Shown: positions 44,886 to 53,011 of the stretch, piece by piece
Layout: every line of letters begins with the position of its first letter
Position numbering within the stretch: the first letter of the stretch is position 1
Assembly: GCF_000686705.1 (NCBI RefSeq)
Contig: NZ_KK366004.1
Span: forward strand, 368,364-432,363
Reading direction: 5' to 3'
From: Clostridium hydrogeniformans DSM 21757
GTDB lineage: Bacteria; Bacillota; Clostridia; Clostridiales; Clostridiaceae
DNA length: 64,000 nucleotides
Notes under the pieces: model-generated
The model's input: only the letters and a program-made list of their open reading frames with translations
What the model was told of the DNA's origin: nothing
Database searches by the model: none
Position numbers and translations under genes: made by a program

Positions 44886-45674
44886 ATGCTTAGAATTCTT
44901 TGGAATAGTAAAAGTGGAATGGTAGCTAATCAAGATAAGCTAGATTCTATATCAAATAACTTAGCTAATGTAGGTACTGATGGATATAAGAGAGTAAATG
45001 TTAACTTTAAATCTTTAATGAGTGAAACTTTAAATAGACAAGGTTACCCTATAACTGAAAATGGAGGAAGAGCTCAAGACCCTTATACGGGTACTGGAGT
45101 TAGAAGTGATGTTTGGACTCGTGAAAACACTCAAGGACCGCTTATAGATACAAAGAAGCATACAGATTTAGCTATTGAAGGAGAGGGGTACTACAGAGTT
45201 GTAAGAGGAGATGGAAGTGAAGCTTATACAAGAAGCGGTGCTTTTATAGTAGATGAGGCAGGAAGGCTTGTAGATAGCAGAGGAAATCTTCTTTATGTAG
45301 AGTATAATGATGGATTTAACAGTAATAATGTGAATTTATCAGAAAATAATCTTACTGTAGATAAGAATGGAAACATATTTAAAAATGAAAATAATACCAC
45401 TGTACAGGTAGGGAGAATACCTGTATTTAATGCCTTTGGATCTAATGGAATGATGCCAGTTGGGGAAAGTCTTTATGAAACTTCAGAAGGGGCTAACCTA
45501 TATGAGGTACAAGATTCTTTAATACATCAAGGATTTTTAGAGGGATCAAATGTGGATATGGGAAAAGAATTTACAGATATGATATTAACTCAAAGAGCCT
45601 TTGAATTAAGCTCTAGAGGTCTTAGAACAGCAGATGATATGTGGGGCATGGTTAATAATCTAAGAGGTAGATAA
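44886..45674 (+). CDS. flgG: Flagellar rod protein FlgG
   Basis: Distal rod protein, 262 residues: MLRILWNSKSGMVANQDKLD, SNNLANVGTDGYKRVNVNFK, HTDLAIEGEGYYRVVRG near 96, and the C-terminal SNVDMGKEFTDMILTQRAFE. AGGAGG precedes the ATG; 16 bases separate it from the previous rod gene. The last clear flagellar gene of the operon. Confidence 0.9.
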   Translation: MLRILWNSKSGMVANQDKLDSISNNLANVGTDGYKRVNVNFKSLMSETLNRQGYPITENGGRAQDPYTGTGVRSDVWTRENTQGPLIDTKKHTDLAIEGEGYYRVVRGDGSEAYTRSGAFIVDEAGRLVDSRGNLLYVEYNDGFNSNNVNLSENNLTVDKNGNIFKNENNTTVQVGRIPVFNAFGSNGMMPVGESLYETSEGANLYEVQDSLIHQGFLEGSNVDMGKEFTDMILTQRAFELSSRGLRTADDMWGMVNNLRGR

Positions 45675-45752
45675 GGATTATATATAATAAATACAATAAA
45701 AAATTTTAATATAACTGGTAATCCAAGCATATAATTTATTAATATTAATTAT

Positions 45753-46538
45753 ATGGGAGGGAGAGAACTTGGGGTAGGGTATATTGTTGGATGTTTATTT
45801 AGTATATTATTTTGGAAGATTGATAGACAAAAAATATTCTTTATTATCAATAATAAGCTGAAATCCATAATCCCTATGAAAGTAATCATAGAAGTTTTAT
45901 ATTTAGCTTTTATAGTGATTTTATATTTTTTCTTTGATCTTATAACATATAATTCAGAGGTGATTAATGCCTTAGTAGCCTTTGTGATTTTAGATATAAG
46001 TAATAGTGAAAGACATAATTTAGGTCTTAAGGATAAAATAAAATTTTATGAATCATTGTCTATTATGACTAAAAGTCTTTTATGTGGTTTTATTGCACCC
46101 TTAGTACTTATTATTATATTTGATAGTAACTATGTTGGACTTATATATTTTATTATATATAATCTAAGGGAACTTGAAGAATATTGGATTTTTAATAGGG
46201 TATTTGCCTTAATTACCTTAATACCATCTATGGTTCTTCAAGTGCTTTACTATATAATATATATTTTTAGAAATAAGAAATTTAATATTGATTTTAAGGG
46301 AGATTATTTTAGAAATCTTTTAAAGGACCCCATATTAAATTTAGAGATAATGGGTGCATATATAGAAAGTATAAACTTTTATTATTATTTTACCTTTAAT
46401 GATGCCAGATATATAAAGAGCTATGGAAGTTATAATAATAGAATAGATGAAGCTTGTATTCGTGATTATTTATCCATAAGCTATGGAATAGCTTTTATAT
46501 TTTTTATGATTTTCATAACCATAAATTTTCTTAAATAA
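45753..46538 (+). CDS. Unrecognised polytopic membrane protein
   Basis: 261 residues with roughly five or six hydrophobic segments (about 7-22, 42-66, 70-88, 112-140, 160-185, 238-258). I do not recognise the family with confidence; the order of helices and the DPILNLEIMGAYIE and INFYYYF patches recall CobD/CbiB-like membrane proteins only faintly. The ATG at 45,753 has no good ribosome site upstream; a GGGAGGGAGAG lies just inside the frame, so the true start may differ. It follows flgG by 78 bases without a terminator and may be co-transcribed. Confidence 0.6.
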   Translation: MGGRELGVGYIVGCLFSILFWKIDRQKIFFIINNKLKSIIPMKVIIEVLYLAFIVILYFFFDLITYNSEVINALVAFVILDISNSERHNLGLKDKIKFYESLSIMTKSLLCGFIAPLVLIIIFDSNYVGLIYFIIYNLRELEEYWIFNRVFALITLIPSMVLQVLYYIIYIFRNKKFNIDFKGDYFRNLLKDPILNLEIMGAYIESINFYYYFTFNDARYIKSYGSYNNRIDEACIRDYLSISYGIAFIFFMIFITINFLK

Positions 46539-46594
46539 TATAAATTCTAAATTGAATTCTAGATAAGAGAGTGTAGAATTTTAAGTGAAAAAGT

Positions 46595-46630
46595 AGGATG
46601 CCTTACATTTTAGTGTAAGGCATCCTTTTT
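46595..46630. terminator. Convergent terminator
   Basis: AGGATGCCTTACA (46,595-46,607) pairs with TGTAAGGCATCCT (46,614-46,626), loop of 6, then T residues. It lies between the plus-strand membrane gene and the minus-strand pyrophosphatase and probably serves both. Confidence 0.85.
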
Positions 46631-46657
46631 GTTATTTGTATCTGAAACTTTTTTTAG

Positions 46658-48298
46658 TTATTTTGTATTTGAAATTGTTGCTGTTATTGGTGGAATAACT
46701 TGTTTCTTTCTTGAAAGAACTCCAGGAAGATACATAGAGTTATTCTTAAGCTCCTTATCGTAGGTTCTAGCAACTACCTCTTTATCAGGACCAGCTACAA
46801 ACATTTCAGTACCTTCATTTAATATATCTGTAAGCATGAATCCAATAAAGTTAAAGTTTTCTTCTTTAACCTTGTTTTCCATAAGCTTTATCATATCTTC
46901 TCGCTTAGAATCAAAGCTTTCAAGGTCCATAGTGTTAACTTGGGCAACACCTATCTTCATTCCGTTTATATTAAATACCTTAAAGTCTTGATAAAGAAGT
47001 TGATCTACAGTTCTATCACTAAGAGATGTACTAGCCTTAAACATTTCCTTAGCAAACTTTTCAAGATCTATATCTGCTATCTTAGCAAGTCTTGTAGCTA
47101 TCATTTTATCAATTGAAGTACAAGTTGGAGATCTAAATAGTAAAGTATCAGAAATTATAGCAGCACATAATACTCCAGCAGCCTGTCTAGAAGGTCTTAT
47201 TCCATTCTCGAAGAATATGTTAGCAACTATAGTTGATGTACTTCCAAGAGGCTCATTTCTAAAGTATATAGCATTTCCAGTTTGGATATCCGCTATTCTA
47301 TGGTGATCTATGATTTCAAGAATCTCAGCATCCTCAAGACCATGAACTGATTGACCACGTTCATTATGATCTAGAAGTATTACTTTTTTCTTGTTCTTAG
47401 ATATTAAGTGATATCTAGATACACATCCAACTACCTTGTGGTTAGCATCTACTACTGGATAACTTCTGTATCTTGTTTCAAGCATTACATCTTTTAATTC
47501 ATCAACAAAATCATCCTCTGAGAAGTAAACAAGGTTATCTTTAGTCATAACATAACCAACAGGTATACTTTGAGTTATAAGTCTTGAAGCTGTGAAAGAA
47601 TCATATGGAGTTGATACTAAAGAACAACCATTTTTCTCTGCCATATTTATTATGGCGTCTGAAAGGCTGTGACCTCCAGTTATAACTAAACATGAAGCAC
47701 CAGCCTTTATAAGCATCTCTTGAGCATCTTCTCTATCTCCACATATAGCTATGTCACCCTTTTCTGCTATGGTCTTAATACTTTCAGGCTGCATAGCTGA
47801 AACTATTATTTTTCCTTCACAATTAGAATTCTTTTCATTTAGGTATATAGCCTTTCCGGATAATGTTTCTATTAAGTTTTCAAGGCTTGTGTTACTTTTT
47901 GATAAAATATCATTATCCCAAACATCCATATAATTAGAAGTTAGATTAGAGACAGAAACAATACCTATTAATGTTTCATTTTCATCTACTACAGGTAAAG
48001 TTTTAACATTATTCTTTTTCATTAAACTCCAAGCTTTTTTTAGAGTTATATCTTTAGATATAGGAGCTATATTATCAATATCTAAATCAGATACTTGTTG
48101 CTTAACAGTTTCTATAAGTAGAGGAGCCTCTACTCCAAAATAATCAAGTACAAATTGAGTTTCACGATTTATTTTGCCAAGTCTTGAAGCTACGGCTTTT
48201 ATTCCAAGTTTATTTTTAAGCTCTGTATATGCAATAGATGCACATATGGAATCAGAGTCAGGGTTTTTATGCCCTGTAACATATACTATATTTTTCAA
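46658..48298 (-). CDS. ppaC: CBS-domain manganese-dependent inorganic pyrophosphatase
   Basis: Family II pyrophosphatase with a regulatory insert. 546 residues: N-terminal DHH domain with GHKNPDSDSICAS (metal ligands), then CBS, DRTGG and CBS domains (about 70-300) that bind adenine nucleotides, then the DHH motif IDHHRI near 333 and a DHHA2 domain ending near SRKKQVIPPI. Hydrolyses PPi to drive biosynthesis. TTG start on the minus strand, with GGAGGG at the corresponding plus-strand position 48,305-48,310. A stand-alone gene, divergent from the Ca-ATPase. Confidence 0.93.
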   Translation of the reverse strand: MKNIVYVTGHKNPDSDSICASIAYTELKNKLGIKAVASRLGKINRETQFVLDYFGVEAPLLIETVKQQVSDLDIDNIAPISKDITLKKAWSLMKKNNVKTLPVVDENETLIGIVSVSNLTSNYMDVWDNDILSKSNTSLENLIETLSGKAIYLNEKNSNCEGKIIVSAMQPESIKTIAEKGDIAICGDREDAQEMLIKAGASCLVITGGHSLSDAIINMAEKNGCSLVSTPYDSFTASRLITQSIPVGYVMTKDNLVYFSEDDFVDELKDVMLETRYRSYPVVDANHKVVGCVSRYHLISKNKKKVILLDHNERGQSVHGLEDAEILEIIDHHRIADIQTGNAIYFRNEPLGSTSTIVANIFFENGIRPSRQAAGVLCAAIISDTLLFRSPTCTSIDKMIATRLAKIADIDLEKFAKEMFKASTSLSDRTVDQLLYQDFKVFNINGMKIGVAQVNTMDLESFDSKREDMIKLMENKVKEENFNFIGFMLTDILNEGTEMFVAGPDKEVVARTYDKELKNNSMYLPGVLSRKKQVIPPITATISNTK

Positions 48299-48437
48299 TT
48301 GTTACCCTCCTTGTTACTGCAAAAAAAGTATATAGAAAATTTTAAATATTATAATAAAATTTTGTTGTAATTTATACTTTATATTTTTACTTTATACCAC
48401 AAATTATACTATATAATCAAGGGTTAGTAAGGAAAAA

Positions 48438-48474
48438 ATTCTTTTAATAAGTTACATATTCTTTTAATAAGTTA
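48438..48474. repeat. Two tandem 17-base repeats, period 20
   Basis: ATTCTTTTAATAAGTTA occurs at 48,438-48,454 and again at 48,458-48,474, separated by CAT. It lies between two divergent genes, about 65-100 bases before the Ca-ATPase start. The 20-base spacing (about two helical turns) would suit a dimeric regulator. Confidence 0.7.
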
Positions 48475-48540
48475 GTATAGCATTGAATATATTTAGATAG
48501 AGAATTTCTTTTCAATTTTTTAAAGAGAGAGGTGAATTAG

Positions 48541-51078
48541 GTGGTTGAAGAGAAAGAGCTAAATTTAGGATTAAGTAAAGAGGAGGCAGAGAAAAGGTTC
48601 AGAACTTATGGACCTAACAGATTACAGGAAAAAAAGAAAGTTTCTCCTATATTAATTTTTTTATCACAATTTAATGATTTTATTATATGGGTGCTTATAG
48701 GGGCAACAGTAATATCTTCTTTTATGGGAGATATGGCTGATGCTATAACCATAATAATAATAGTCATTATAAATGCCATACTGGGTTTTGTACAAGAGTT
48801 TAGAACAGAGAAGTCTTTAGATGCATTAAAGTCTTTAGCAGCACCAACTACTAAGGTTATTAGGGATGGGAAAATAGAGGTTATAAATGCAGAGTATTTA
48901 ACCCTTGGAGATCTTGTGGTTCTTGAAGCAGGAGATAGGATACCAGGAGATGGTATTGTTATGGAAGGAGGAGGAGTTGTAGATGAATCCCTTTTAACAG
49001 GAGAGTCCGTTGGGGTGAGCAAAAGTACTCTTTCTAGAGAAAATGGAATGTTTATGGGAACTATAGTTTTAAAAGGAAAATGTCTTATGAGGATTACAGA
49101 AGTAGGTATGAACACAGAAATGGGTAAAATAGCTCATATGTTATCTTCGATAGAAGAGGAGAAATCTCCGTTAAAAGAAAAGTTAGATAGTCTTGGTAGG
49201 GTTCTTGTGGTGGTATGCTTTTTTATTTGTGCCATAGTAACCTTTGTAGGAATAGCAAGAGGACAAAAGGCTACAGAGATGTTTTTACTTGGAGTCTCTC
49301 TTGCAGTAGCAGCAATTCCAGAAGGGTTAGCGGCAATAGTTACTGTTTGTCTTGCACTTGGAGTTTCTAGGATGCTTGAGAGGAATGCTTTGGTTAGAAA
49401 GTTACCAGCAGTAGAAACTTTAGGATGTACTTCTGTTATTTGTAGCGATAAAACAGGAACTTTAACAGAAAATAAAATGATAATGAAGGCCTTATATTTT
49501 AACGAAAATATATTTGAAATAGATAAAGGCAGGGTACCTGATAATATATTGTTAAAAAAGGCATTTATTTATTGTAATGATTGTAATTATGATTACTCTA
49601 AGAAGAATATTAATGAAGGGCTTATAGGAGATCCTACAGAGACTGCATTAATTAAAGGATATTTTAAGGATTTAAACTCTCTTAAAGATTTTAATATAAA
49701 AGGAAAAAGAACTTTTGAATTACCATTTGATTCTACAAGAAAGATGATGTCTGTTGTGGTTAATGAAATGAATAGGGAAGTATGTTATGTAAAAGGAGCA
49801 CCAGAAAAACTGCTTGCTAACTGTACTAAAATTCTTATAGAAGGGAATATAGTTCCATTCACATATTTATTAAAAGAAAAGGTAGCAAAGGCTATAGAGG
49901 ATATGTCTTCCAAGGCATTAAGGTGTATAGCAGCTGCTTATAAAGATAAAAACATAACTAAAAATAACTCTCTTGAAAGAGATCTAGTATTTTTAGGAGT
50001 AGCGGGAATTATTGACCCACCAAGAAAGGAAGTAAAGGATGCTGTATTAAAATGTAAAATGGCGGGAATAAAGCCTATAATGATTACAGGAGACCATAAA
50101 AATACAGCTTTTGCCATTGGACGTGACATAGGAATGTGTAATTCTATGGATGAAGTTTTAACTGGAGATGAGATTGAAGGCTTAAATGATAAGGAACTTG
50201 AAGTAAAGATAAAAAAGATAAGAATATTTGCAAGAGTTAGCCCCAGTCATAAACTTAGGATAGTAAGGGCTTATAAAAGAAGGAATAATGTAGTAGCGAT
50301 GACAGGGGATGGGGTTAATGATGCTCCTGCTATTAAGGAAGCTGATATTGGAATAGCAATGGGTATATCAGGTACAGATGTTTCTAAAGAGGCATCTTCC
50401 ATGATTCTTATGGATGATAATTTTAAAACTATAGTTTCTGCTATAGAAGAGGGAAGAGTTATATATAATAATATAAGAAAGTTTATAAGATATCTTCTTT
50501 CTTGTAACTTAGGGGAAGTTTTAACCATGTTTTTAGCTTCGCTTTTTTACCTAGAGAATCCATTAACACCTATTCAGATTCTATTTGTAAACCTTGCAAC
50601 AGATGGTCTTCCAGCTATAGCCCTTGGAGTAGACCCTCCAGATAAAGATATTATGGATGAAAAACCAAGAAAGAAAAATGAAAGTATATTTGCAAGGGGG
50701 CTTATGGAAAAGATTATAATTAGGGGAAGCCTTATAGGAGTATGTACGCTACTAGCATTTATAGGAGGTAAATACTATGGATATGATTTAGCTACTTGTA
50801 GAACTATGGCTTTATCAACCTTAGTATTATCACAGCTGATTCATGTATTTGAGTGTAGATCAGAACATCACTCTATTTTTGAGATTAAGTTGTTTACCAA
50901 TCCTTATTTAGTAGGAGCAGTAATTGTCTCTATATTAATGCTTTTAAGTGTAATATATATACCTTTCTTTGGGGGAATATTCCACACTACAACCCTAAAC
51001 TTAGGTCAATGGCTTATAGTTGTATTCTTTTCTGGAATAATAGGGCTTATAAATAGCTTATATCTATATGCTAAATAA
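48541..51078 (+). CDS. P-type cation ATPase, probably Ca2+-transporting
   Basis: 845 residues, P2-type. Actuator motif LLTGESVGVSK near 157, TM4 AAIPEGLAA near 259, phosphorylated Asp303 in CSDKTGTLTENK, hinge MTGDGVNDAPAIKEADIG near 585, TM6 NLATDGLPAIALGVDPPD near 682, and ten predicted membrane segments. TM4 and TM6 residues fit Ca2+ export (SERCA/PMR1-like). GTG start with GAGAGGTGA upstream. All catalytic motifs are intact, in contrast to the degenerate relative at 60,110. Confidence 0.93.
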   Translation: MVEEKELNLGLSKEEAEKRFRTYGPNRLQEKKKVSPILIFLSQFNDFIIWVLIGATVISSFMGDMADAITIIIIVIINAILGFVQEFRTEKSLDALKSLAAPTTKVIRDGKIEVINAEYLTLGDLVVLEAGDRIPGDGIVMEGGGVVDESLLTGESVGVSKSTLSRENGMFMGTIVLKGKCLMRITEVGMNTEMGKIAHMLSSIEEEKSPLKEKLDSLGRVLVVVCFFICAIVTFVGIARGQKATEMFLLGVSLAVAAIPEGLAAIVTVCLALGVSRMLERNALVRKLPAVETLGCTSVICSDKTGTLTENKMIMKALYFNENIFEIDKGRVPDNILLKKAFIYCNDCNYDYSKKNINEGLIGDPTETALIKGYFKDLNSLKDFNIKGKRTFELPFDSTRKMMSVVVNEMNREVCYVKGAPEKLLANCTKILIEGNIVPFTYLLKEKVAKAIEDMSSKALRCIAAAYKDKNITKNNSLERDLVFLGVAGIIDPPRKEVKDAVLKCKMAGIKPIMITGDHKNTAFAIGRDIGMCNSMDEVLTGDEIEGLNDKELEVKIKKIRIFARVSPSHKLRIVRAYKRRNNVVAMTGDGVNDAPAIKEADIGIAMGISGTDVSKEASSMILMDDNFKTIVSAIEEGRVIYNNIRKFIRYLLSCNLGEVLTMFLASLFYLENPLTPIQILFVNLATDGLPAIALGVDPPDKDIMDEKPRKKNESIFARGLMEKIIIRGSLIGVCTLLAFIGGKYYGYDLATCRTMALSTLVLSQLIHVFECRSEHHSIFEIKLFTNPYLVGAVIVSILMLLSVIYIPFFGGIFHTTTLNLGQWLIVVFFSGIIGLINSLYLYAK

Positions 51079-51142
51079 TAAACTTATGCTAGAAGTTTTA
51101 TATATGGGCTTATAAAAACTCATATTAATAAAAGAGAAATGT

Positions 51143-51184
51143 AAAAAAAGCTTTTAGAGCACTAGGCTCTAAAAGCTTTTTTTT
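51143..51184. terminator. Convergent terminator
   Basis: AAAAAAAGCTTTTAGAGC (51,143-51,160) with its complement at 51,166-51,183, 5-base loop, A-run left and T-run right. It serves the Ca-ATPase and the minus-strand gene that ends inside it. Confidence 0.9.
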
Positions 51185-51587
51185 ACATTCTTTGAATTTT
51201 TCTAACCTGTTTTACCTGACCTTGATCCATAGGTATTAAATCCTTCTTAGTGGTAAGGTTTCTTATGTTCATTATATCTATAACTTCTCTATTTTCTTTA
51301 CCCTTCTTACCCTTTAATCCTTGGATAAGAACAGAATGTCCCTGAGAAACTGCTATAAATTCAGGTTTTTTAAACCATTTCTTTTTATTAAACACACATT
51401 TTGTAATATTTTTACTTCCAACAGGCCTCACTATTATAGTTGCAGTTATTTTATGGAATATCCAAAGTATAGTTTTTTCTTCTACCTTTGCAGATATTAC
51501 ATTTCCTTGAACTTGAGCGAGTCTATCTCCATACTTTTTCAAGTAAGATTGCGTATAATGTTTAGATAACTTTTCTTTCCATCCCAT
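51183..51587 (-). CDS. Hypothetical basic protein, 134 residues
   Basis: Not recognised. 134 residues, basic and Lys-rich, starting MGWKEKLSKHYTQSYLKKYG. A beta-rich middle follows (NVISAKVEEKTILWIFHKIT, then ATIIVRPVG) and a Lys/Arg-rich end. No signal peptide or membrane helix, so cytosolic; possibly nucleic-acid or ribosome associated judging only by charge. The start is supported by GGAG ten bases upstream on its strand. It stands alone between the Ca-ATPase terminator and deoC. Confidence 0.65.
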   Translation of the reverse strand: MGWKEKLSKHYTQSYLKKYGDRLAQVQGNVISAKVEEKTILWIFHKITATIIVRPVGSKNITKCVFNKKKWFKKPEFIAVSQGHSVLIQGLKGKKGKENREVIDIMNIRNLTTKKDLIPMDQGQVKQVRKIQRM

Positions 51588-51792
51588 AATAAATTACTCC
51601 TTTGCTCTATTAAACTAAAGTAAAATATATTTAATATATTATAATTCCCGATAAATTGTATTATAACATAGTATATTTTTTTATAAAATAGCAAAAAAGA
51701 AATTTATCTTAAAATTTGTTGTATAATACTTGTCCATAATATAAAATAAAGGTATTATGAACTTTATTGTTTAAAACATAGGAGGATTTTTC

Positions 51793-52467
51793 ATGGATAA
51801 AATGTCGATATCAAAAATCATAGATCATACTTTATTAAAGGCGGATTCTACTAAAGAAATGATAGAGAAGCTTTGCAAAGAGGCTGCAGAATACAAATTT
51901 GCATCTGTATGTATTAATCCCTGTTATGTTTCTTTAGCAGCAGAACTTTTAAAAGATAGTGAAGTAAAGGTTTGTACTGTTATAGGATTTCCTTTAGGAG
52001 CTAGTACAAAAGAAGTAAAGGCTTTTGAAACAGAGAATGCCATAAAAAATGGTGCAGATGAAGTTGACATGGTTATAAATGTAGGTGCTTTAAAGAATAA
52101 AAATTATGATTATGTAAGGGAAGACATTAAAGCAGTGGTAGATGCTGCAAGTGGAAAAGCTTTAACCAAGGTTATAATAGAAACTTGTCTTTTAACTGAT
52201 GAGGAGAAGGTAATAGCATGTAAATTATCTAAAGAGGCAGGAGCAGATTTTGTTAAGACTTCTACAGGATTTAGTACTGGAGGGGCTACAGCAGCAGATA
52301 TAAAACTTATGAGGGAAACAGTTGGAGAAAACATGGGAGTTAAGGCATCTGGTGGAGTAAGAAGTACAGAAGATGCCATAAGTGTTATAGAAGCTGGAGC
52401 AAGTAGAATAGGGGCATCTGCATCTATATCTATATGTGAAGGAACAGAAAGCAATTCAACATATTAA
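51793..52467 (+). CDS. deoC: Deoxyribose-phosphate aldolase
   Basis: Cleaves 2-deoxyribose-5-phosphate to acetaldehyde and glyceraldehyde-3-phosphate in nucleoside salvage. 224 residues, class I aldolase TIM barrel: [11 protein letters not shown] at the start, [15 protein letters not shown] near 65, the Schiff-base Lys in [15 protein letters not shown] near 156 and the phosphate-binding VKASGGVRS near 184. AGGAGG precedes the ATG. A single gene, not with the usual deo partners. Confidence 0.96.
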   Translation: MDKMSISKIIDHTLLKADSTKEMIEKLCKEAAEYKFASVCINPCYVSLAAELLKDSEVKVCTVIGFPLGASTKEVKAFETENAIKNGADEVDMVINVGALKNKNYDYVREDIKAVVDAASGKALTKVIIETCLLTDEEKVIACKLSKEAGADFVKTSTGFSTGGATAADIKLMRETVGENMGVKASGGVRSTEDAISVIEAGASRIGASASISICEGTESNSTY

Positions 52468-52590
52468 AATGTAATAAAATTTAATTCAAGCTGGATAAAT
52501 TAATATCATTTGAATTAAGTTGAGATAATAGAGGATTTTATAATTATAAATCTTAAGAGTATATAAATTATAGTTATAAGGTTATGAAAG

Positions 52591-52626
52591 AAAAAAGGTT
52601 TAGCTTAGAGCTAAGCCTTTTTTTAT
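52591..52626 (+). terminator. Terminator downstream of deoC
   Basis: AAAAAAGGTTTAGCT (52,591-52,605) pairs with AGCTAAGCCTTTTTT (52,609-52,623), with one G-U pair and a 3-base loop, and ends in a T-run. It sits about 125 bases after the deoC stop. Confidence 0.85.
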
Positions 52627-52661
52627 TTATATTAGAGATATTATTTAAGAAAGATAATTAC

Positions 52662-52764
52662 TATAGGGTTTTACATAAACACTTAACTTATCCCTTAAAA
52701 ATATCTTTAATTTATATTTCTTTGGATAGATATATAAATTAATTTTAAAACTTAAAACCCTATA
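52662..52764. repeat. Nested inverted repeat
   Basis: Outer arms TATAGGGTTTTA (52,662-52,673) and TAAAACCCTATA (52,753-52,764) are perfect complements 79 bases apart. Inside, AATTTATAT (52,709-52,717) pairs with ATATAAATT (52,732-52,740). It might be a small non-autonomous repeat element or a folded leader RNA; I cannot tell which. Confidence 0.5.
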
Positions 52765-53011
52765 AGAGTAAGTAATTTAACTAGAATATCTATTTAAACT
52801 AGGGGGCAATAATACTTAAATATAGATAGCAAATGAATTTATAGATAGTGATTACTTTTGAAATATAAGGATATAAGATACCTTTACTAAAAATTAATAT
52901 ATAAAAATCTACTTTGGTAAAAAAAGTGTTACTAAATTATGGTAAGGAGAATATTATTATAATAGTAATCTTTTGAAGGGAGGACTTCTCTTAGAAGAAG
53001 TATTTAATAAT

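Larger units (their letters stand above)
52468..53011. other. Intergenic region between deoC and the Lon-like gene
   Basis: No gene seen. It contains the terminator at 52,591-52,623 and a nested inverted repeat at 52,662-52,764. The last 40 bases may be coding if the Lon-like gene starts at the in-frame TTG 52,973. Confidence 0.5.
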
